Shown: positions 36,111 through 45,151, counted from the first letter of the stretch. The stretch is DNA of 64,000 bases from Litorisediminicola beolgyonensis (GCF_042679605.1 NZ_JBHTMU010000003.1:62001-126000); one strand, 5' to 3'. The notes: generated by a model from the sequence alone, not told the origin. Numbers and translations: made by a program.

Positions 36111-36566
36111 ATGCTGGATGATATGGATCGCCGTATCCTGCGCGCTTTGCAGATCTCGGGACGAATCTCCAACGCGGATTTGGCCGAACAGGTGCACCTG
36201 TCGCCGTCCTCCTGCCATCGCCGCGTGCAGCGGCTCGAAACCGACGGCTATATCCGGGGCTATGTCGGGCTTCTGGACGAAAGAAAGCTCGACCTGCCGA
36301 CCACGGTCTTCGTCGAGATCACGCTCTCGGGCCAGTCCGAAGAGGTGCTCGATGCCTTCGAGACCGCCGTCAAGCGCGTTCCCGACGTGCTGGAGTGCCA
36401 CCTGATGGCGGGCACGGCGGATTACCTTTTGAAGGTCGTGGCCCGCGATACCGAGGATTTCGCCCGCATCCACCGGCTCTACCTGTCGCGCCTACCGCAT
36501 GTCACCCAGATGCATTCGAGCTTCTCGCTCAAGACGGTCAGCCGCACCACGGCGCTGCCTGTGTGA
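36111..36566 (+). CDS. Lrp/AsnC family transcriptional regulator of ald
   Basis: 151 residues. The N-terminal winged helix-turn-helix reads DRRILRALQISGRISNADLAEQVHLSPSSCHRRVQRLE. The C-terminal RAM ligand-binding domain carries ECHLMAGTADYLLKVVARDTEDF, where GTADYLL is the effector-binding loop. It probably senses alanine or a related amino acid and regulates the divergent ald gene and itself. The start lacks a clear ribosome site; a second in-frame ATG lies four codons in. Confidence 0.9.
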   Translation: MLDDMDRRILRALQISGRISNADLAEQVHLSPSSCHRRVQRLETDGYIRGYVGLLDERKLDLPTTVFVEITLSGQSEEVLDAFETAVKRVPDVLECHLMAGTADYLLKVVARDTEDFARIHRLYLSRLPHVTQMHSSFSLKTVSRTTALPV

Positions 36567-36731
36567 GCCAGTGCCGCCGCTATCTCGCGGCTGCAGCGTA
36601 AGAAAATCGGGAACATTATCCCTCCGTTCACGTTTTCGAGACTTATGGTGCGCGTCGGCGAAGGCCTCGCGCCGCCATAAGCTGAGACGTCGCCAGCGTC
36701 TAAAAAACAATGAAAAAAGGGGGATGACTTC

Positions 36732-38387
36732 ATGAAGGATCGCTTCGGAATGCAGCAGGAACCGCTGCTGTTCTTCCCGAAGGTAAATCGGCGGGTCTTT
36801 TCGGTTTCGGCAATCCTGATCGTCGGTTTCATCATCTTCGGAGGTCTCTTCAACGAGACCGCAAACACCGTCTTCGGCGGAATGCAAAGCTGGCTTGCCG
36901 GCAATTTCGGCTGGGCGCTGATCATCCAGGTCAACGTCCTCGTCCTCGCGACGATCTACCTCGCGTTCGGCAAGTTCGGCGACATCCGGCTGGGCAAGAT
37001 GGACGAGGCGCCGCGCTACGATATCTTCAGCTGGACCGCGATGCTGTTCTCGGCGGGGATCGGGATCGGCCTGATCTACTGGGCCGTGGCCGAGCCGCTC
37101 TACCACTATTTCTCGCCGCCGATGGGCGACGCCGAGACGCAGGAAGCCGCGCGTCAGGCGATGGTGATCTCCTTCATGCACTGGGGCTTCCACGGCTGGG
37201 CGGTCTACGCCGTCGTCGCGCTGAGCCTCGCCTATTTCCACTTCCGCAAAGGGCTGCCGCTGACCATCCGCTCGGCGCTCTACCCGATCCTCGGAGACCG
37301 CATCTTCGGCTTCTGGGGTGACGTGGTCGACATCCTCGCGGTCTTCGGCACGATGTTCGGCATCGTGACCTCGCTGGGTCTCGGCGCGATGCAGATCAAC
37401 TCGGGCCTCGGCACGGTCTTCGGCATCGGCCAGTCGGTCTATATCCAGATCGCGGTGATCGCGGGCATCACGGCGCTTGCGACGATCTCGGTGGTGGCGG
37501 GCCTCGACGGCGGCATCAAGCGACTGTCGAACCTCAACATCATCCTGAGCTTCCTCTTCCTGATCTTCATGCTGATCGTCGGCCCGACGCTCTTCATGTT
37601 CGACAATTTCGTCGAGAATTACGGCAACTACGTCGCGCAGCTCGTGTCCTTCGGCACCTGGGCCGAGGCCTGGACCGATGGCGGCACCTGGCAGAACAGC
37701 TGGACCATCTTCTACTGGGCCTGGTGGATCTCCTGGTCGCCCTTCGTCGGCGTCTTTATCGCGCGCATCTCGCGCGGCCGGACGATCCGCGAGTTCGTTC
37801 TCGGCGTCATGCTCCTGCCGACCTCGATCATGTTCTTCTGGTTCTCCGCCTTTGGCGGCACCGCGCTGAAGATCTCGCTCTCGGGCGATCAGACGCTCGT
37901 CGAGGCGACCAAGAACGATTACGGCGACGCGATGTTCGCGCTTCTCGACTACTTCCCGGCCTCGGACCTGATGTCGGGCTTCGCGATCATCCTGATCGTG
38001 CTGTGGTTCGTGACGTCGTCGGACTCGGGCAGCTTCGTGATCGACATGCTGACCGCGGGCGGCGATCCGAACCCGCCGAAGGTCCAGCGGATCTTCTGGG
38101 CGGTCGCCGAAGGCTGCGTGGCCTCGGTCCTTCTGCTCGCGGGTGGTCTGGGCGCGCTGCAGGCGGCGGCGGTGGTCGCGGGCTTCCCCTTCGCGATCGT
38201 CGTGGGCCTTATCACCTGGGGCCTCTTCAAGGCGCTCAGTTGGGATGACCTCATGGTCTATCGCCACAACCAGCAATACGAGAACGACCGGCAGGCGGAT
38301 CACGCCATGCCGAAGGAGCTGCCGGGCGAGCTTTACGGCTCGGAGCCGCAGCGGGCACCCACCGAATGGGGCGCTCCGGCAGAGTAA
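36732..38387 (+). CDS. BCCT family betaine/choline/carnitine transporter
   Basis: 551 residues with twelve hydrophobic helices. The Trp-rich signature WAWWISWSPFVGVFIARISRGRTIREF in helix 8 and GIGIGLIYWAVAEPLYHY in helix 2 define the family. The Gly-x-Gly stretch in helix 2 is the betaine-coupling motif; the Met of sodium-coupled betaine porters is Ile here. It imports trimethylammonium compounds driven by sodium or protons. Nearby betCBA and the MttB homologue suggest use as osmoprotectant or nutrient uptake. It ends at a strong terminator. Confidence 0.92.
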   Translation: MKDRFGMQQEPLLFFPKVNRRVFSVSAILIVGFIIFGGLFNETANTVFGGMQSWLAGNFGWALIIQVNVLVLATIYLAFGKFGDIRLGKMDEAPRYDIFSWTAMLFSAGIGIGLIYWAVAEPLYHYFSPPMGDAETQEAARQAMVISFMHWGFHGWAVYAVVALSLAYFHFRKGLPLTIRSALYPILGDRIFGFWGDVVDILAVFGTMFGIVTSLGLGAMQINSGLGTVFGIGQSVYIQIAVIAGITALATISVVAGLDGGIKRLSNLNIILSFLFLIFMLIVGPTLFMFDNFVENYGNYVAQLVSFGTWAEAWTDGGTWQNSWTIFYWAWWISWSPFVGVFIARISRGRTIREFVLGVMLLPTSIMFFWFSAFGGTALKISLSGDQTLVEATKNDYGDAMFALLDYFPASDLMSGFAIILIVLWFVTSSDSGSFVIDMLTAGGDPNPPKVQRIFWAVAEGCVASVLLLAGGLGALQAAAVVAGFPFAIVVGLITWGLFKALSWDDLMVYRHNQQYENDRQADHAMPKELPGELYGSEPQRAPTEWGAPAE

Positions 38388-38396
38388 CGATCAAGA

Positions 38397-38428
38397 CCCC
38401 CGCGCATCCCGCGCGGGGGTTTTCTTTT
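38397..38428 (+). terminator. Intrinsic terminator of the BCCT transporter gene
   Basis: CCCCCGCGC (38397-38405) pairs perfectly with GCGCGGGGG (38411-38419) around ATCCC and is followed by TTTTCTTTT (38420-38428). It lies ten bases after the stop, a textbook Rho-independent terminator. Confidence 0.92.
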
Positions 38429-38443
38429 GGGAGACGTGACGCG

Positions 38444-39067
38444 ATGAAATGGTCCTTCGGTCTGGTAATGGTGCTGACATCGGCCGCGGGGATTCCGGCC
38501 GTCGCACAGACGCTGTCTCCCAGTTTCGATTGCACCAAGGCCGACGGCGCCGCCGAAGAGGCGGTCTGCGCCTCGGACGCGCTTGCCGCGCTCGATCTCG
38601 AGACGGCGCGGCTCTACGAGCTTGCGACGGCCTCGGTCGAGGGAGAGCCGCTCGACATGCTGCAGAGCTTCCAGCGCGGCTGGATCAAGGGCCGGAACGA
38701 GTGCTGGAAGGCCGAGGTCGCCCTGATCGACTGCGTCGCGGCGAGCTACGCGACGCGCATCCACGAGCTGCGCGCCAGCTATCCCGCCACCCAGGTGGAG
38801 AGTGCCGACGCGATCAGCACCGGACCCTGGCAGGTCACCTGCGGCGGCCTCGACACGCCCGTGCAGGCGGTCTTCGCGACGACGCTCGTCTCGCTCCTCT
38901 GGGGGGAGAACGCCGTCGTCCTGACCCGCGCCGAGACCGCGTCGGGCGCGATCTATGACGGCGTCTTCTATGACGGGCAGCCGGTGACCTTCTGGACGAA
39001 GGGGCAGGAGGCGCTCTTCATGCCGCCGGGCGGGGTCGAGATGGCCTGCGAGATCGGGTCCGAATAA
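38444..39067 (+). CDS. LprI-type plus MliC-type lysozyme inhibitor, exported fusion
   Basis: 207 residues. A signal peptide ends near AVAQT (about residue 22). Residues 28-100 match the DUF1311/LprI N-terminal domain with paired Cys (FDCTKADGAAEEAVCAS and GRNECWKAEVALIDC). Residues 125-207 match the MliC/PliC fold of lysozyme inhibitors (VTCGG, ASGAIYDG, FWTKGQEALFMP, Cys near the end). It is probably a periplasmic defence against host or predator lysozyme. The ATG lies 15 bases downstream of the terminator. Confidence 0.8.
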   Translation: MKWSFGLVMVLTSAAGIPAVAQTLSPSFDCTKADGAAEEAVCASDALAALDLETARLYELATASVEGEPLDMLQSFQRGWIKGRNECWKAEVALIDCVAASYATRIHELRASYPATQVESADAISTGPWQVTCGGLDTPVQAVFATTLVSLLWGENAVVLTRAETASGAIYDGVFYDGQPVTFWTKGQEALFMPPGGVEMACEIGSE

Positions 39068-39105
39068 CGCCCCCAAGCACCAAGCCGCACCCCCAGACAT
39101 GACAA

Positions 39106-39133
39106 ACCCCCGAAAGGCTCTCGCCCCGGGGGT
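39106..39133 (-). terminator. Terminator downstream of rpsU
   Basis: ACCCCCG (39106-39112) pairs with CGGGGGT (39127-39133). Read on the minus strand, the hairpin is followed by TTTGTC. It lies 32 bases past the rpsU stop and may also stop transcription from the lysozyme-inhibitor gene on the plus strand. Confidence 0.6.
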
Positions 39134-39164
39134 CGTCGTCTTTTCGTGCGATGAAGGGGTGTGC

Positions 39165-39371
39165 TTAAAGCAGACCCTCTCGCTGCGCTTTCTTGCGCGC
39201 CAGCTTGCGGGCACGGCGGATAGCCTCTGCCTTCTCGCGCGCTTTCTTCTCGGACGGTTTCTCGAAATGCTGCTTGAGCTTCATTTCACGGAACACGCCT
39301 TCGCGCTGCAGCTTCTTCTTCAGGGCACGAAGCGCCTGATCGACATTGTTGTCGCGAACGCTGACCTGCAT
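39165..39371 (-). CDS. rpsU: 30S ribosomal protein S21
   Basis: 68 residues, all of it typical: MQVSVRDNNVDQALRALKKK, then the EGVFREMKLKQHFEKPSEKK core and a basic tail (RARKLARKKAQREGLL). S21 sits on the platform of the small subunit and aids recognition of mRNA. Unlike enterobacteria, where rpsU is followed by dnaG and rpoD, it stands alone here with its own promoter and a terminator. The leader (39372-39422) can pair CCACCT with the ribosome site AGGTGG. Confidence 0.95.
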   Translation of the reverse strand: MQVSVRDNNVDQALRALKKKLQREGVFREMKLKQHFEKPSEKKAREKAEAIRRARKLARKKAQREGLL

Positions 39372-39423
39372 GTGGTTGTCACCACCTTTCTAGGTTTGAG
39401 TTGCAAAGTTTGCAGGAGGTGGC

Positions 39424-39452
39424 CGTATAGCAAGTCGCCCCTAGCTTGTCTA
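39424..39452 (-). promoter_or_regulatory. rpsU promoter and leader
   Basis: On the minus strand TAGACA (39452-39447) and TATACG (39429-39424) are spaced by 17 bases. Transcription would start near 39417. The leader then holds TGCAAA-C-TTTGCA, and a CCACCT segment (39422-39417) complementary to the AGGTGG (39387-39382) that serves as ribosome site. Confidence 0.6.
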
Positions 39453-39495
39453 GTATGCGGAGACGCTGGAAAAAATGCCCCGGGAGACGCCAGAC

Positions 39496-40182
39496 ATGAC
39501 CGATGATCCGACCGAAACGCTGCTCGACGCCGCGCTTGTGCATGTGGCGTTCGATGGCTGGTCCGACACCACCTTCCGGGCCGCGATCGAGGATTCGGGC
39601 GTCGATCCGGTGGTCGCGCGGGGCCTGTTTCCCAGGGGCGCGGTCGATCTGTCGGTGGCCTATCATCGTCGGGGCGACCGGATCATGCGCGAGCGGCTGG
39701 CCGCGTCCGATCTCTCGAACATGCGCTTCCGCGACAAGGTCGCCCAGGCGGTGCGGCTCAGGATCGAGGCGTCCGAGGATCGCGAGGCGGTGCGCCGCGG
39801 CACGACGCTCTTCGCATTGCCGCCCTACGCCCCCGAAGGCGCCAAGCTGATCTGGGAGACCGCCGACGCGATCTGGTCCGCGCTCGGCGACACGTCGAGG
39901 GACATCAACTGGTACACCAAGCGGGCGACGCTGGCGGGGGTCTACTCGTCCACCGTCCTCTTCTGGCTCGGCGACGATTCCGTCGGGGCACAGGCGACCT
40001 GGGATTTCCTCGACCGCCGGATCGAGGACGTCATGCGGATCGAGACCGCCAAGGCCAAGGTCCGCGAGAACCCGCTCCTGAAAAGCGTCTTCGCTCTTCC
40101 GAACGCGGTCCTGTCTCGGGTCCGCGCACCCGCGCGGCGCCAGGACGTGCCGGGCCAGTCGGGGCCAGGTCCTCAGGTGTAG
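39496..40182 (+). CDS. COQ9-family protein (ubiquinone biosynthesis)
   Basis: 228 residues from the ATG behind CGGGAGACG; an earlier ATG at 39475 would add seven residues. The N-terminal part has a TetR-like helix-turn-helix (LDAALVHVAFDGWSDTTFRAAIEDSGV) and the COQ9 domain contains WYTKRATLAGVYSSTVLFWLGD, the membrane-associated lipid-binding helix region. COQ9 proteins bind isoprenes and help the COQ7-type hydroxylation of the ubiquinone precursor. The gene is divergent from rpsU. Its last ten bases overlap the next gene's end on the minus strand. Confidence 0.88.
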   Translation: MTDDPTETLLDAALVHVAFDGWSDTTFRAAIEDSGVDPVVARGLFPRGAVDLSVAYHRRGDRIMRERLAASDLSNMRFRDKVAQAVRLRIEASEDREAVRRGTTLFALPPYAPEGAKLIWETADAIWSALGDTSRDINWYTKRATLAGVYSSTVLFWLGDDSVGAQATWDFLDRRIEDVMRIETAKAKVRENPLLKSVFALPNAVLSRVRAPARRQDVPGQSGPGPQV

Positions 40183-40505
40183 AAGGTCACCATCGTCGCG
40201 GTGTGGAGCGCCGCGACCGCCGCGTTCACGCGCGCGACCGGGTGGCGGAGGCCGAGCGCCGGCAGGCTCATCAGCTTGTAGAGGATCTGCAGGGGAAAGA
40301 GCGTGTGCGCGATCTCCCCGGCCTTGTCCGGAAAGACCAGCGCGGCAAGCGAGGCGCAGAGGATGGTCGCATAGAAACAGGCCAGAACGCGCCGCGCCGG
40401 GGTATCTGGGCCGAACACCTCTGTCATGCGCGGATGGTCGCGCCAGATCCCCGCAAGGACCGGCACCAGAACCACGACATTCACGATGAAAGACAGCCAG
40501 ATCAT
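40173..40505 (-). CDS. Small membrane protein of unknown function
   Basis: 110 residues with four hydrophobic helices: about 1-18, 35-57, 62-80 and 92-108. The start MIWLSFIVNVVVLVPVLAG and RRVLACFYATILCASLAALVF look like a compact four-helix membrane protein. No family is recognised with certainty. It is divergent from the quinone oxidoreductase gene (97 bases away) and overlaps coq9 tail-to-tail by ten bases. Confidence 0.65.
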   Translation of the reverse strand: MIWLSFIVNVVVLVPVLAGIWRDHPRMTEVFGPDTPARRVLACFYATILCASLAALVFPDKAGEIAHTLFPLQILYKLMSLPALGLRHPVARVNAAVAALHTATMVTFYT

Positions 40506-40601
40506 GGCGCATAGGTAACGCTCGGCGACGGCTTCGGCAATTCGGTTGCCCCGGCGGGTCCGACGCGCCACTCTCCGCCCGAAGAGATGACGGAGGCGGC
40601 G

Positions 40602-41591
40602 ATGAGCGAAACGATGCGCGCGGTGGAGATACGCGAGGCGGGCGGACCCGAGGTGCTGACCCCGGTCGATCGCCCGGTGCCCGAGCCCGGCCATGGCCAG
40701 GTCGTGATCCGCGTCGCCTATGCGGGCGTGAACCGTCCCGATGCCCTCCAACGCGCCGGTCTCTACGCACCGCCCCCCGATGCCTCGGACCTGCCGGGGC
40801 TCGAGGCCTCGGGCGAGGTCGTGGCCACCGGTCCCGGCGTGACCGAGCTTTCGGTCGGCGACACGGTCTGCGCGCTCCTGCCGGGCGGGGGCTATGCCGA
40901 ATACGTGGCGACGCCAGCGGCCCATTGCCTGCCGGTGCCCACGGGCCTGAGCCTCAAGGAGGCCGCCTGCCTGCCCGAGACCTATTTCACCGTCTGGTCG
41001 AACGTCTTCCAGCGCGGCGCTCTCAAGGCGGGCGAGCGCTTTCTGGTCCATGGCGGGTCCTCCGGGATCGGCACGACCGCGATCCAGCTGGCCCATGTGC
41101 TGGGCGCGCGGGTCTTCGCCACCGCAGGCTCCGACGAGAAATGCCGGACCTGCACCGATCTCGGCGCCGAGCGCGCCATCAATTACCGCGACGAGGATTT
41201 CGTCGAGGTCATCCGTGCCGAGGGCGGCGCCGACCTGATTCTCGACATGGTCGGCGGCTCCTACCTGCCGCGCAACGTCAAGGCGCTGGCCGATGACGGG
41301 CGCCTGGTGCAGATCGCCTTCCTGCAGGGTCCGAAGATCGAGCTCAACTTCGCGCAACTGATGATGCGGCGGCTGACGATCACCGGCTCGACGCTGCGCC
41401 CGCAATCCGACCTCGCCAAGGCCCGCATCGCCGAGGTGCTCCGCTCCGAGGTCTGGCCTCTTCTCGACGCGGGCCGCGTGCGCCCGATCATGGACCAAAC
41501 CTTCGCGCTGGCCGACGCCTCCACGGCGCATGCCCGAATGGAAGCCTCGGACCATATCGGCAAGATCGTCCTGGAGGTCGCCGGGGGATGA
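40602..41591 (+). CDS. NAD(P)H-quinone oxidoreductase, zinc-independent MDR (PIG3/QOR-like)
   Basis: 329 residues from the ATG behind GGAGG. The Rossmann motif HGGSSGIGTTAIQLAHVLGARV and the MDR layout (AYAGVNRPDALQRAGLY in the catalytic domain) are clear. Zinc ligands of alcohol dehydrogenases are absent, which places it with quinone oxidoreductases of the PIG3 type (E. coli QorA/QorB relatives). It reduces quinones with NADPH. Its stop overlaps the start of the next membrane protein gene by four bases. Confidence 0.88.
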   Translation: MSETMRAVEIREAGGPEVLTPVDRPVPEPGHGQVVIRVAYAGVNRPDALQRAGLYAPPPDASDLPGLEASGEVVATGPGVTELSVGDTVCALLPGGGYAEYVATPAAHCLPVPTGLSLKEAACLPETYFTVWSNVFQRGALKAGERFLVHGGSSGIGTTAIQLAHVLGARVFATAGSDEKCRTCTDLGAERAINYRDEDFVEVIRAEGGADLILDMVGGSYLPRNVKALADDGRLVQIAFLQGPKIELNFAQLMMRRLTITGSTLRPQSDLAKARIAEVLRSEVWPLLDAGRVRPIMDQTFALADASTAHARMEASDHIGKIVLEVAGG

Positions 41592-43339
41592 ACGACGCAA
41601 AGGCGCGCTCGGGCTGGGACCGGGCGGTTTGGCCGGTGTTCTGGAGCCTTGCGGCGGTCTGTCTCGCCATCTTCCTCATGGTCGCTCTTGGGCAGCGAGG
41701 ATCACTAACGACCGACCCAGATTCCACTTTGCGCCTCGTACAGGTCCGTGATCTCTTAGCAGGGCAGGGGTGGTTCGACACAACTCAGCATCGCGTTATT
41801 CCCCCCGAGGGCCTGGACCTCCATTGGTCACGGCTGTTTGATGGCGCGCTCGGCGTCCTGTTGCTACTATTTTCGCAGCTCATGTCGCGCGAGGACGCAG
41901 AAATAGCGCTGCTGATCGCTTGGCCGTTTTTACTGCTTTTGGCTTTGTTGGCGATCTCGGCCTCGGCGGCGCGAGAACGCTTCGGACCGGGTGCCGCGAT
42001 CGCCGCGATGTTTGCTGCGCTGCTCATTCCCGTCTTTGTTCTTACGCATTTCCGGTATGGCAACATAGACCATCATGGTCTCCAGATCGTTCTTATGGCC
42101 GGGATGGTCTGGGCGGCGCTTTCCCGTTCGCGTAAAGCCGGTTTCTGGGGAGGCATCGCTGGCGCGGTGGCGCTCGCAGTTGGCCTGGAGGGCGTGGCTG
42201 TTCTCGGAGGGCTCGGCGTGGTTCTAAGTTTACGGGCAGTATTTGGCCCGGTCGAAGACCGAAAGCTGATTCGCGATTTCGGCCTGACCTTAGTCCTTTG
42301 CGCGTTTCTTCTCTTTCTTCTTCAGACGCCTCTAGATCAGTGGCTCGTGACGCATTGCGACGAACTGGCCGTGCCAATTCTGGCAGTTTGCGGAGCTGCG
42401 GCGTTCTACGGTTGTCTGTTGCCGCCGCTTCTCGACCGCTTATCCAGTCGCCGCGCTCAGATTTTAGGGGGGGGCGCGCTAACCGCTTTCGTTGGTTTTG
42501 CGCTCATTCCGATCAGCCAACAATGTGGCGATGGGCCTTATGCAATGGTACCCCAGGATATCCGAGATCGCGTCATCGCGGGCGTCTTGGAAAACCTCCC
42601 ATCATACCGAATGTTACTGCACTCTCCCACGACGGCGATACAGTACGTTCTTCCCGTGATCGCAGCTATTCTCCTGCTTCTTCGTTTGCGTATCCGCGAG
42701 GATCAGCGCGATGCGCGTGCGGTTTTATTAGGTTCGATAACGCTTGGCTTCGTGGGGTCTCTAATTCAACTCCGGCTTATTCTTTGGGCGCTCGCAGCGC
42801 TTCCTATCGCGGCGGGTGTCGTCACTGCCGCCTATCTGTCGGACCCGAAACGGCCGTCGCGTCGTCCGATCTCGACGGTCTTAATTGTCGCGCTTTTGTC
42901 GCCTTCGATTTTCGCCTTCACTCTAGGCATTTTCCTACCTCAGGAGAAAAAGCCGGTAACTCTTGCTGCCGATGCCAATTGCGACCGAGCCAGCATCACG
43001 TCTCTTACCGAATTCCCGGCAGGTACGGTCTACAACCCGCTGAACCTGGGACCGGTGATCCTTGAGGCAACAAAACACTCCATCACCGGCGCAAGCTATC
43101 ACCGCAGTCCCGACGCACTGGTAAACGGAACAATCGGCTTCTCGGAAAACCCCGAAGACTTCGCGATCCGCCTTGAAGCGACCGGCGCGGATTACGTGGT
43201 GATGTGCCGCGGCAATCCCTATGGCGGTGAGGGGTCAGTTGGCGCGGCGCTGTCGCAGGGCGAGGTTCCCGAAGGATTGAGCCTCCGGCTCGTCTCGCAG
43301 CCGGAGGCGTCGCTTCTGATCTACGAGGTCGAGGGCTGA
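41588..43339 (+). CDS. Polytopic STT3/AglB-like (GT-C type) membrane protein
   Basis: 583 residues, about 11-12 hydrophobic helices, then a soluble C-terminal part (about 465-583). DPDSTLRLVQVRDLL (43-57) and RVIPPEGLDLHWSRLFD (69-85) follow the pattern of GT-C glycosyltransferases such as STT3: a metal-binding Asp loop followed by an Arg-rich turn and an HW-SR segment. A second RYGNIDHHG segment near 156-164 fits the second acidic loop. The substrate is unknown. Base composition in the middle (about 41700-43090) is visibly AT-richer, with TTA, TTT and CTA codons rare in the neighbours; both ends look native. It overlaps the previous gene by four bases (ATGA). Confidence 0.6.
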   Translation: MNDAKARSGWDRAVWPVFWSLAAVCLAIFLMVALGQRGSLTTDPDSTLRLVQVRDLLAGQGWFDTTQHRVIPPEGLDLHWSRLFDGALGVLLLLFSQLMSREDAEIALLIAWPFLLLLALLAISASAARERFGPGAAIAAMFAALLIPVFVLTHFRYGNIDHHGLQIVLMAGMVWAALSRSRKAGFWGGIAGAVALAVGLEGVAVLGGLGVVLSLRAVFGPVEDRKLIRDFGLTLVLCAFLLFLLQTPLDQWLVTHCDELAVPILAVCGAAAFYGCLLPPLLDRLSSRRAQILGGGALTAFVGFALIPISQQCGDGPYAMVPQDIRDRVIAGVLENLPSYRMLLHSPTTAIQYVLPVIAAILLLLRLRIREDQRDARAVLLGSITLGFVGSLIQLRLILWALAALPIAAGVVTAAYLSDPKRPSRRPISTVLIVALLSPSIFAFTLGIFLPQEKKPVTLAADANCDRASITSLTEFPAGTVYNPLNLGPVILEATKHSITGASYHRSPDALVNGTIGFSENPEDFAIRLEATGADYVVMCRGNPYGGEGSVGAALSQGEVPEGLSLRLVSQPEASLLIYEVEG

Positions 43340-45151
43340 TCAGCCCTCCATCGCCTCCAACTCGTCGATGAAGCTCGAGATCATGCCGAGGCCCTTGTCC
43401 CAGAAGGCTGGGTCGGTCGCGTCGAGGCCGAAGGGCGCTAGGAGATCGGTGTGGTGTTTCGAGCCGCCCGCGCGGAGCATGTCGAAATACTTCTCCTGGA
43501 AGCCGTCGGGATTGGCCTCGTATTCGGCATAGAGCGCGTTCACCAGCCCGTCGCCGAACGCATAGGCGTAGACGTAGAAGGGCGAGTGGACGAAATGCGG
43601 GATATAGGCCCAGAAGGTCTCGTAGCCGTCCATGAAATCGAAAGCCGGCCCGAGGCTCTCGGCCTGCACCGACATCCAGAGCGCGTTGATATCCTCGGGC
43701 GTCAGCTCGCCGCCGCGGCGGGCGTCGTGCAGCTTGCACTCGAAATCGTAGAACGCGATCTGGCGCACGACCGTGTTGATCATGTCCTCGACCTTGCCCG
43801 CCAGAAGCACCTTCTTCTCGGCATCGTCCTTGGCGTTGCGCAGCATCCGGCGGAAGGTCAGCATCTCGCCGAAGACGCTTGCGGTCTCGGCGAGTGTCAG
43901 CGGGGTCGAGGACAGCATCTCGCCCTGACCGGCGGCCAGCACCTGGTGCACGCCGTGGCCAAGCTCATGGGCCAGCGTCATCACGTCGCGCGGTTTGCCG
44001 AGATAGTTGAGCATCACGTACGGATGGACATCGGTCACGGTGGGATGCGCGAAGGCGCCGGGTGCCTTGCCGGGCTTCACGCCCGCGTCGATCCAGCCCC
44101 GGTCGAAGAACGGCTCGGCGATCTCGGCCATCTTGGGATCGAACTCGCAATAGGCATCCATCACCGTGGCGCGCGCGTCGGTCCAGCCGACGGTGCGGGT
44201 CTCTTCCATCGGCAAGGGCGCGTTGCGGTCCCAGACCTGCATCCGGTCGAGCCCCAGCCACTTGCGCTTGAGCTCGTAATAGCGGTGCGAGAGCTTGGGA
44301 TAGGCCGCGACCACGGCGTTGCGCAGCGCCTCGACCACCTCTGGCTCCACGTCGTTCGACAGGTGCCGCCCGGTCTGCGGGGTGGGCATGCCGCGCCAGC
44401 GGTCCATGACCTCCTTTTCCTTGGCCTGGGTGTTGTGCACCCGGGCGAAGGTCTTGATGTTCGCGCCGAACACCCGCGCCAGCTCATGCGCGGCGGCCTC
44501 GCGCTTCTCGCGGTCCTGCTCGGTCAGATTGTTGAGCGTCGCCTCGATCCCCATCACCTCGCCGTCGATCTCGAACTCAAGACCGGCGATGGTCTCGTCG
44601 AAGAGCCGCTCCCAGGCGTCGCCGACGACGCCCATGTCGTGCAGGAACTTCTCCATCTCGTCCGAGAGCTGGTAGGGCTTCAGCGCCCGGATGCGGTCGA
44701 AGGCGGGCTTGTAGCGCGCCAGATCGCCATCGGCGAAGAGCGTCGCGTAGCGGTCATCGGGCAGGCGGTTCAGCTCGAGCGTGAAGAACACCAGGGGCGT
44801 GGTGTATATGGTGATCTTCTCCTGCATGTCCGACAGGAACTTGGCCCGCCCGGCATCGGTCGTCAGCTGATAATAGCGCAGGCCCGCGAAGGACATGATG
44901 CGCCCGGCGACCGACTGGATCTTCTCGTTCCGCTCGACCATCTCGAGGAACCCGCGCGCGTCGAGCGTGTCGATTTTGCCCTCGTAATCGGCGGCGAAGC
45001 TGGCGCAGGCCTGCTCGAGCCAGTCGAGATCGCGCTTGAGTTCGGGCGCGTCCGGCGCGGTGTAGAGATCGCTCAGGTCCCATTCGGGCAGATCGCCCAG
45101 ATCGCGGCCCCCGTGAGAGGCATTGGCGTCGAAAACGGGACGGAAGGTCAT
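43340..45151 (-). CDS. pepF: Oligoendopeptidase F (M3B)
   Basis: 603 residues from the ATG after CAGGAGCC. The zinc-binding H-E-x-x-H lies in LAHELGHGVHQVL with a downstream Glu ligand in the LAETASVFGEML helix. The N-terminal domain fits PepF. These cytoplasmic metallopeptidases cut peptides of about 7-17 residues. The stop abuts the convergent membrane-protein gene directly. A longer in-frame start at 45358 encodes atypical Arg/Pro-rich sequence and was rejected. Confidence 0.92.
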   Translation of the reverse strand: MTFRPVFDANASHGGRDLGDLPEWDLSDLYTAPDAPELKRDLDWLEQACASFAADYEGKIDTLDARGFLEMVERNEKIQSVAGRIMSFAGLRYYQLTTDAGRAKFLSDMQEKITIYTTPLVFFTLELNRLPDDRYATLFADGDLARYKPAFDRIRALKPYQLSDEMEKFLHDMGVVGDAWERLFDETIAGLEFEIDGEVMGIEATLNNLTEQDREKREAAAHELARVFGANIKTFARVHNTQAKEKEVMDRWRGMPTPQTGRHLSNDVEPEVVEALRNAVVAAYPKLSHRYYELKRKWLGLDRMQVWDRNAPLPMEETRTVGWTDARATVMDAYCEFDPKMAEIAEPFFDRGWIDAGVKPGKAPGAFAHPTVTDVHPYVMLNYLGKPRDVMTLAHELGHGVHQVLAAGQGEMLSSTPLTLAETASVFGEMLTFRRMLRNAKDDAEKKVLLAGKVEDMINTVVRQIAFYDFECKLHDARRGGELTPEDINALWMSVQAESLGPAFDFMDGYETFWAYIPHFVHSPFYVYAYAFGDGLVNALYAEYEANPDGFQEKYFDMLRAGGSKHHTDLLAPFGLDATDPAFWDKGLGMISSFIDELEAMEG

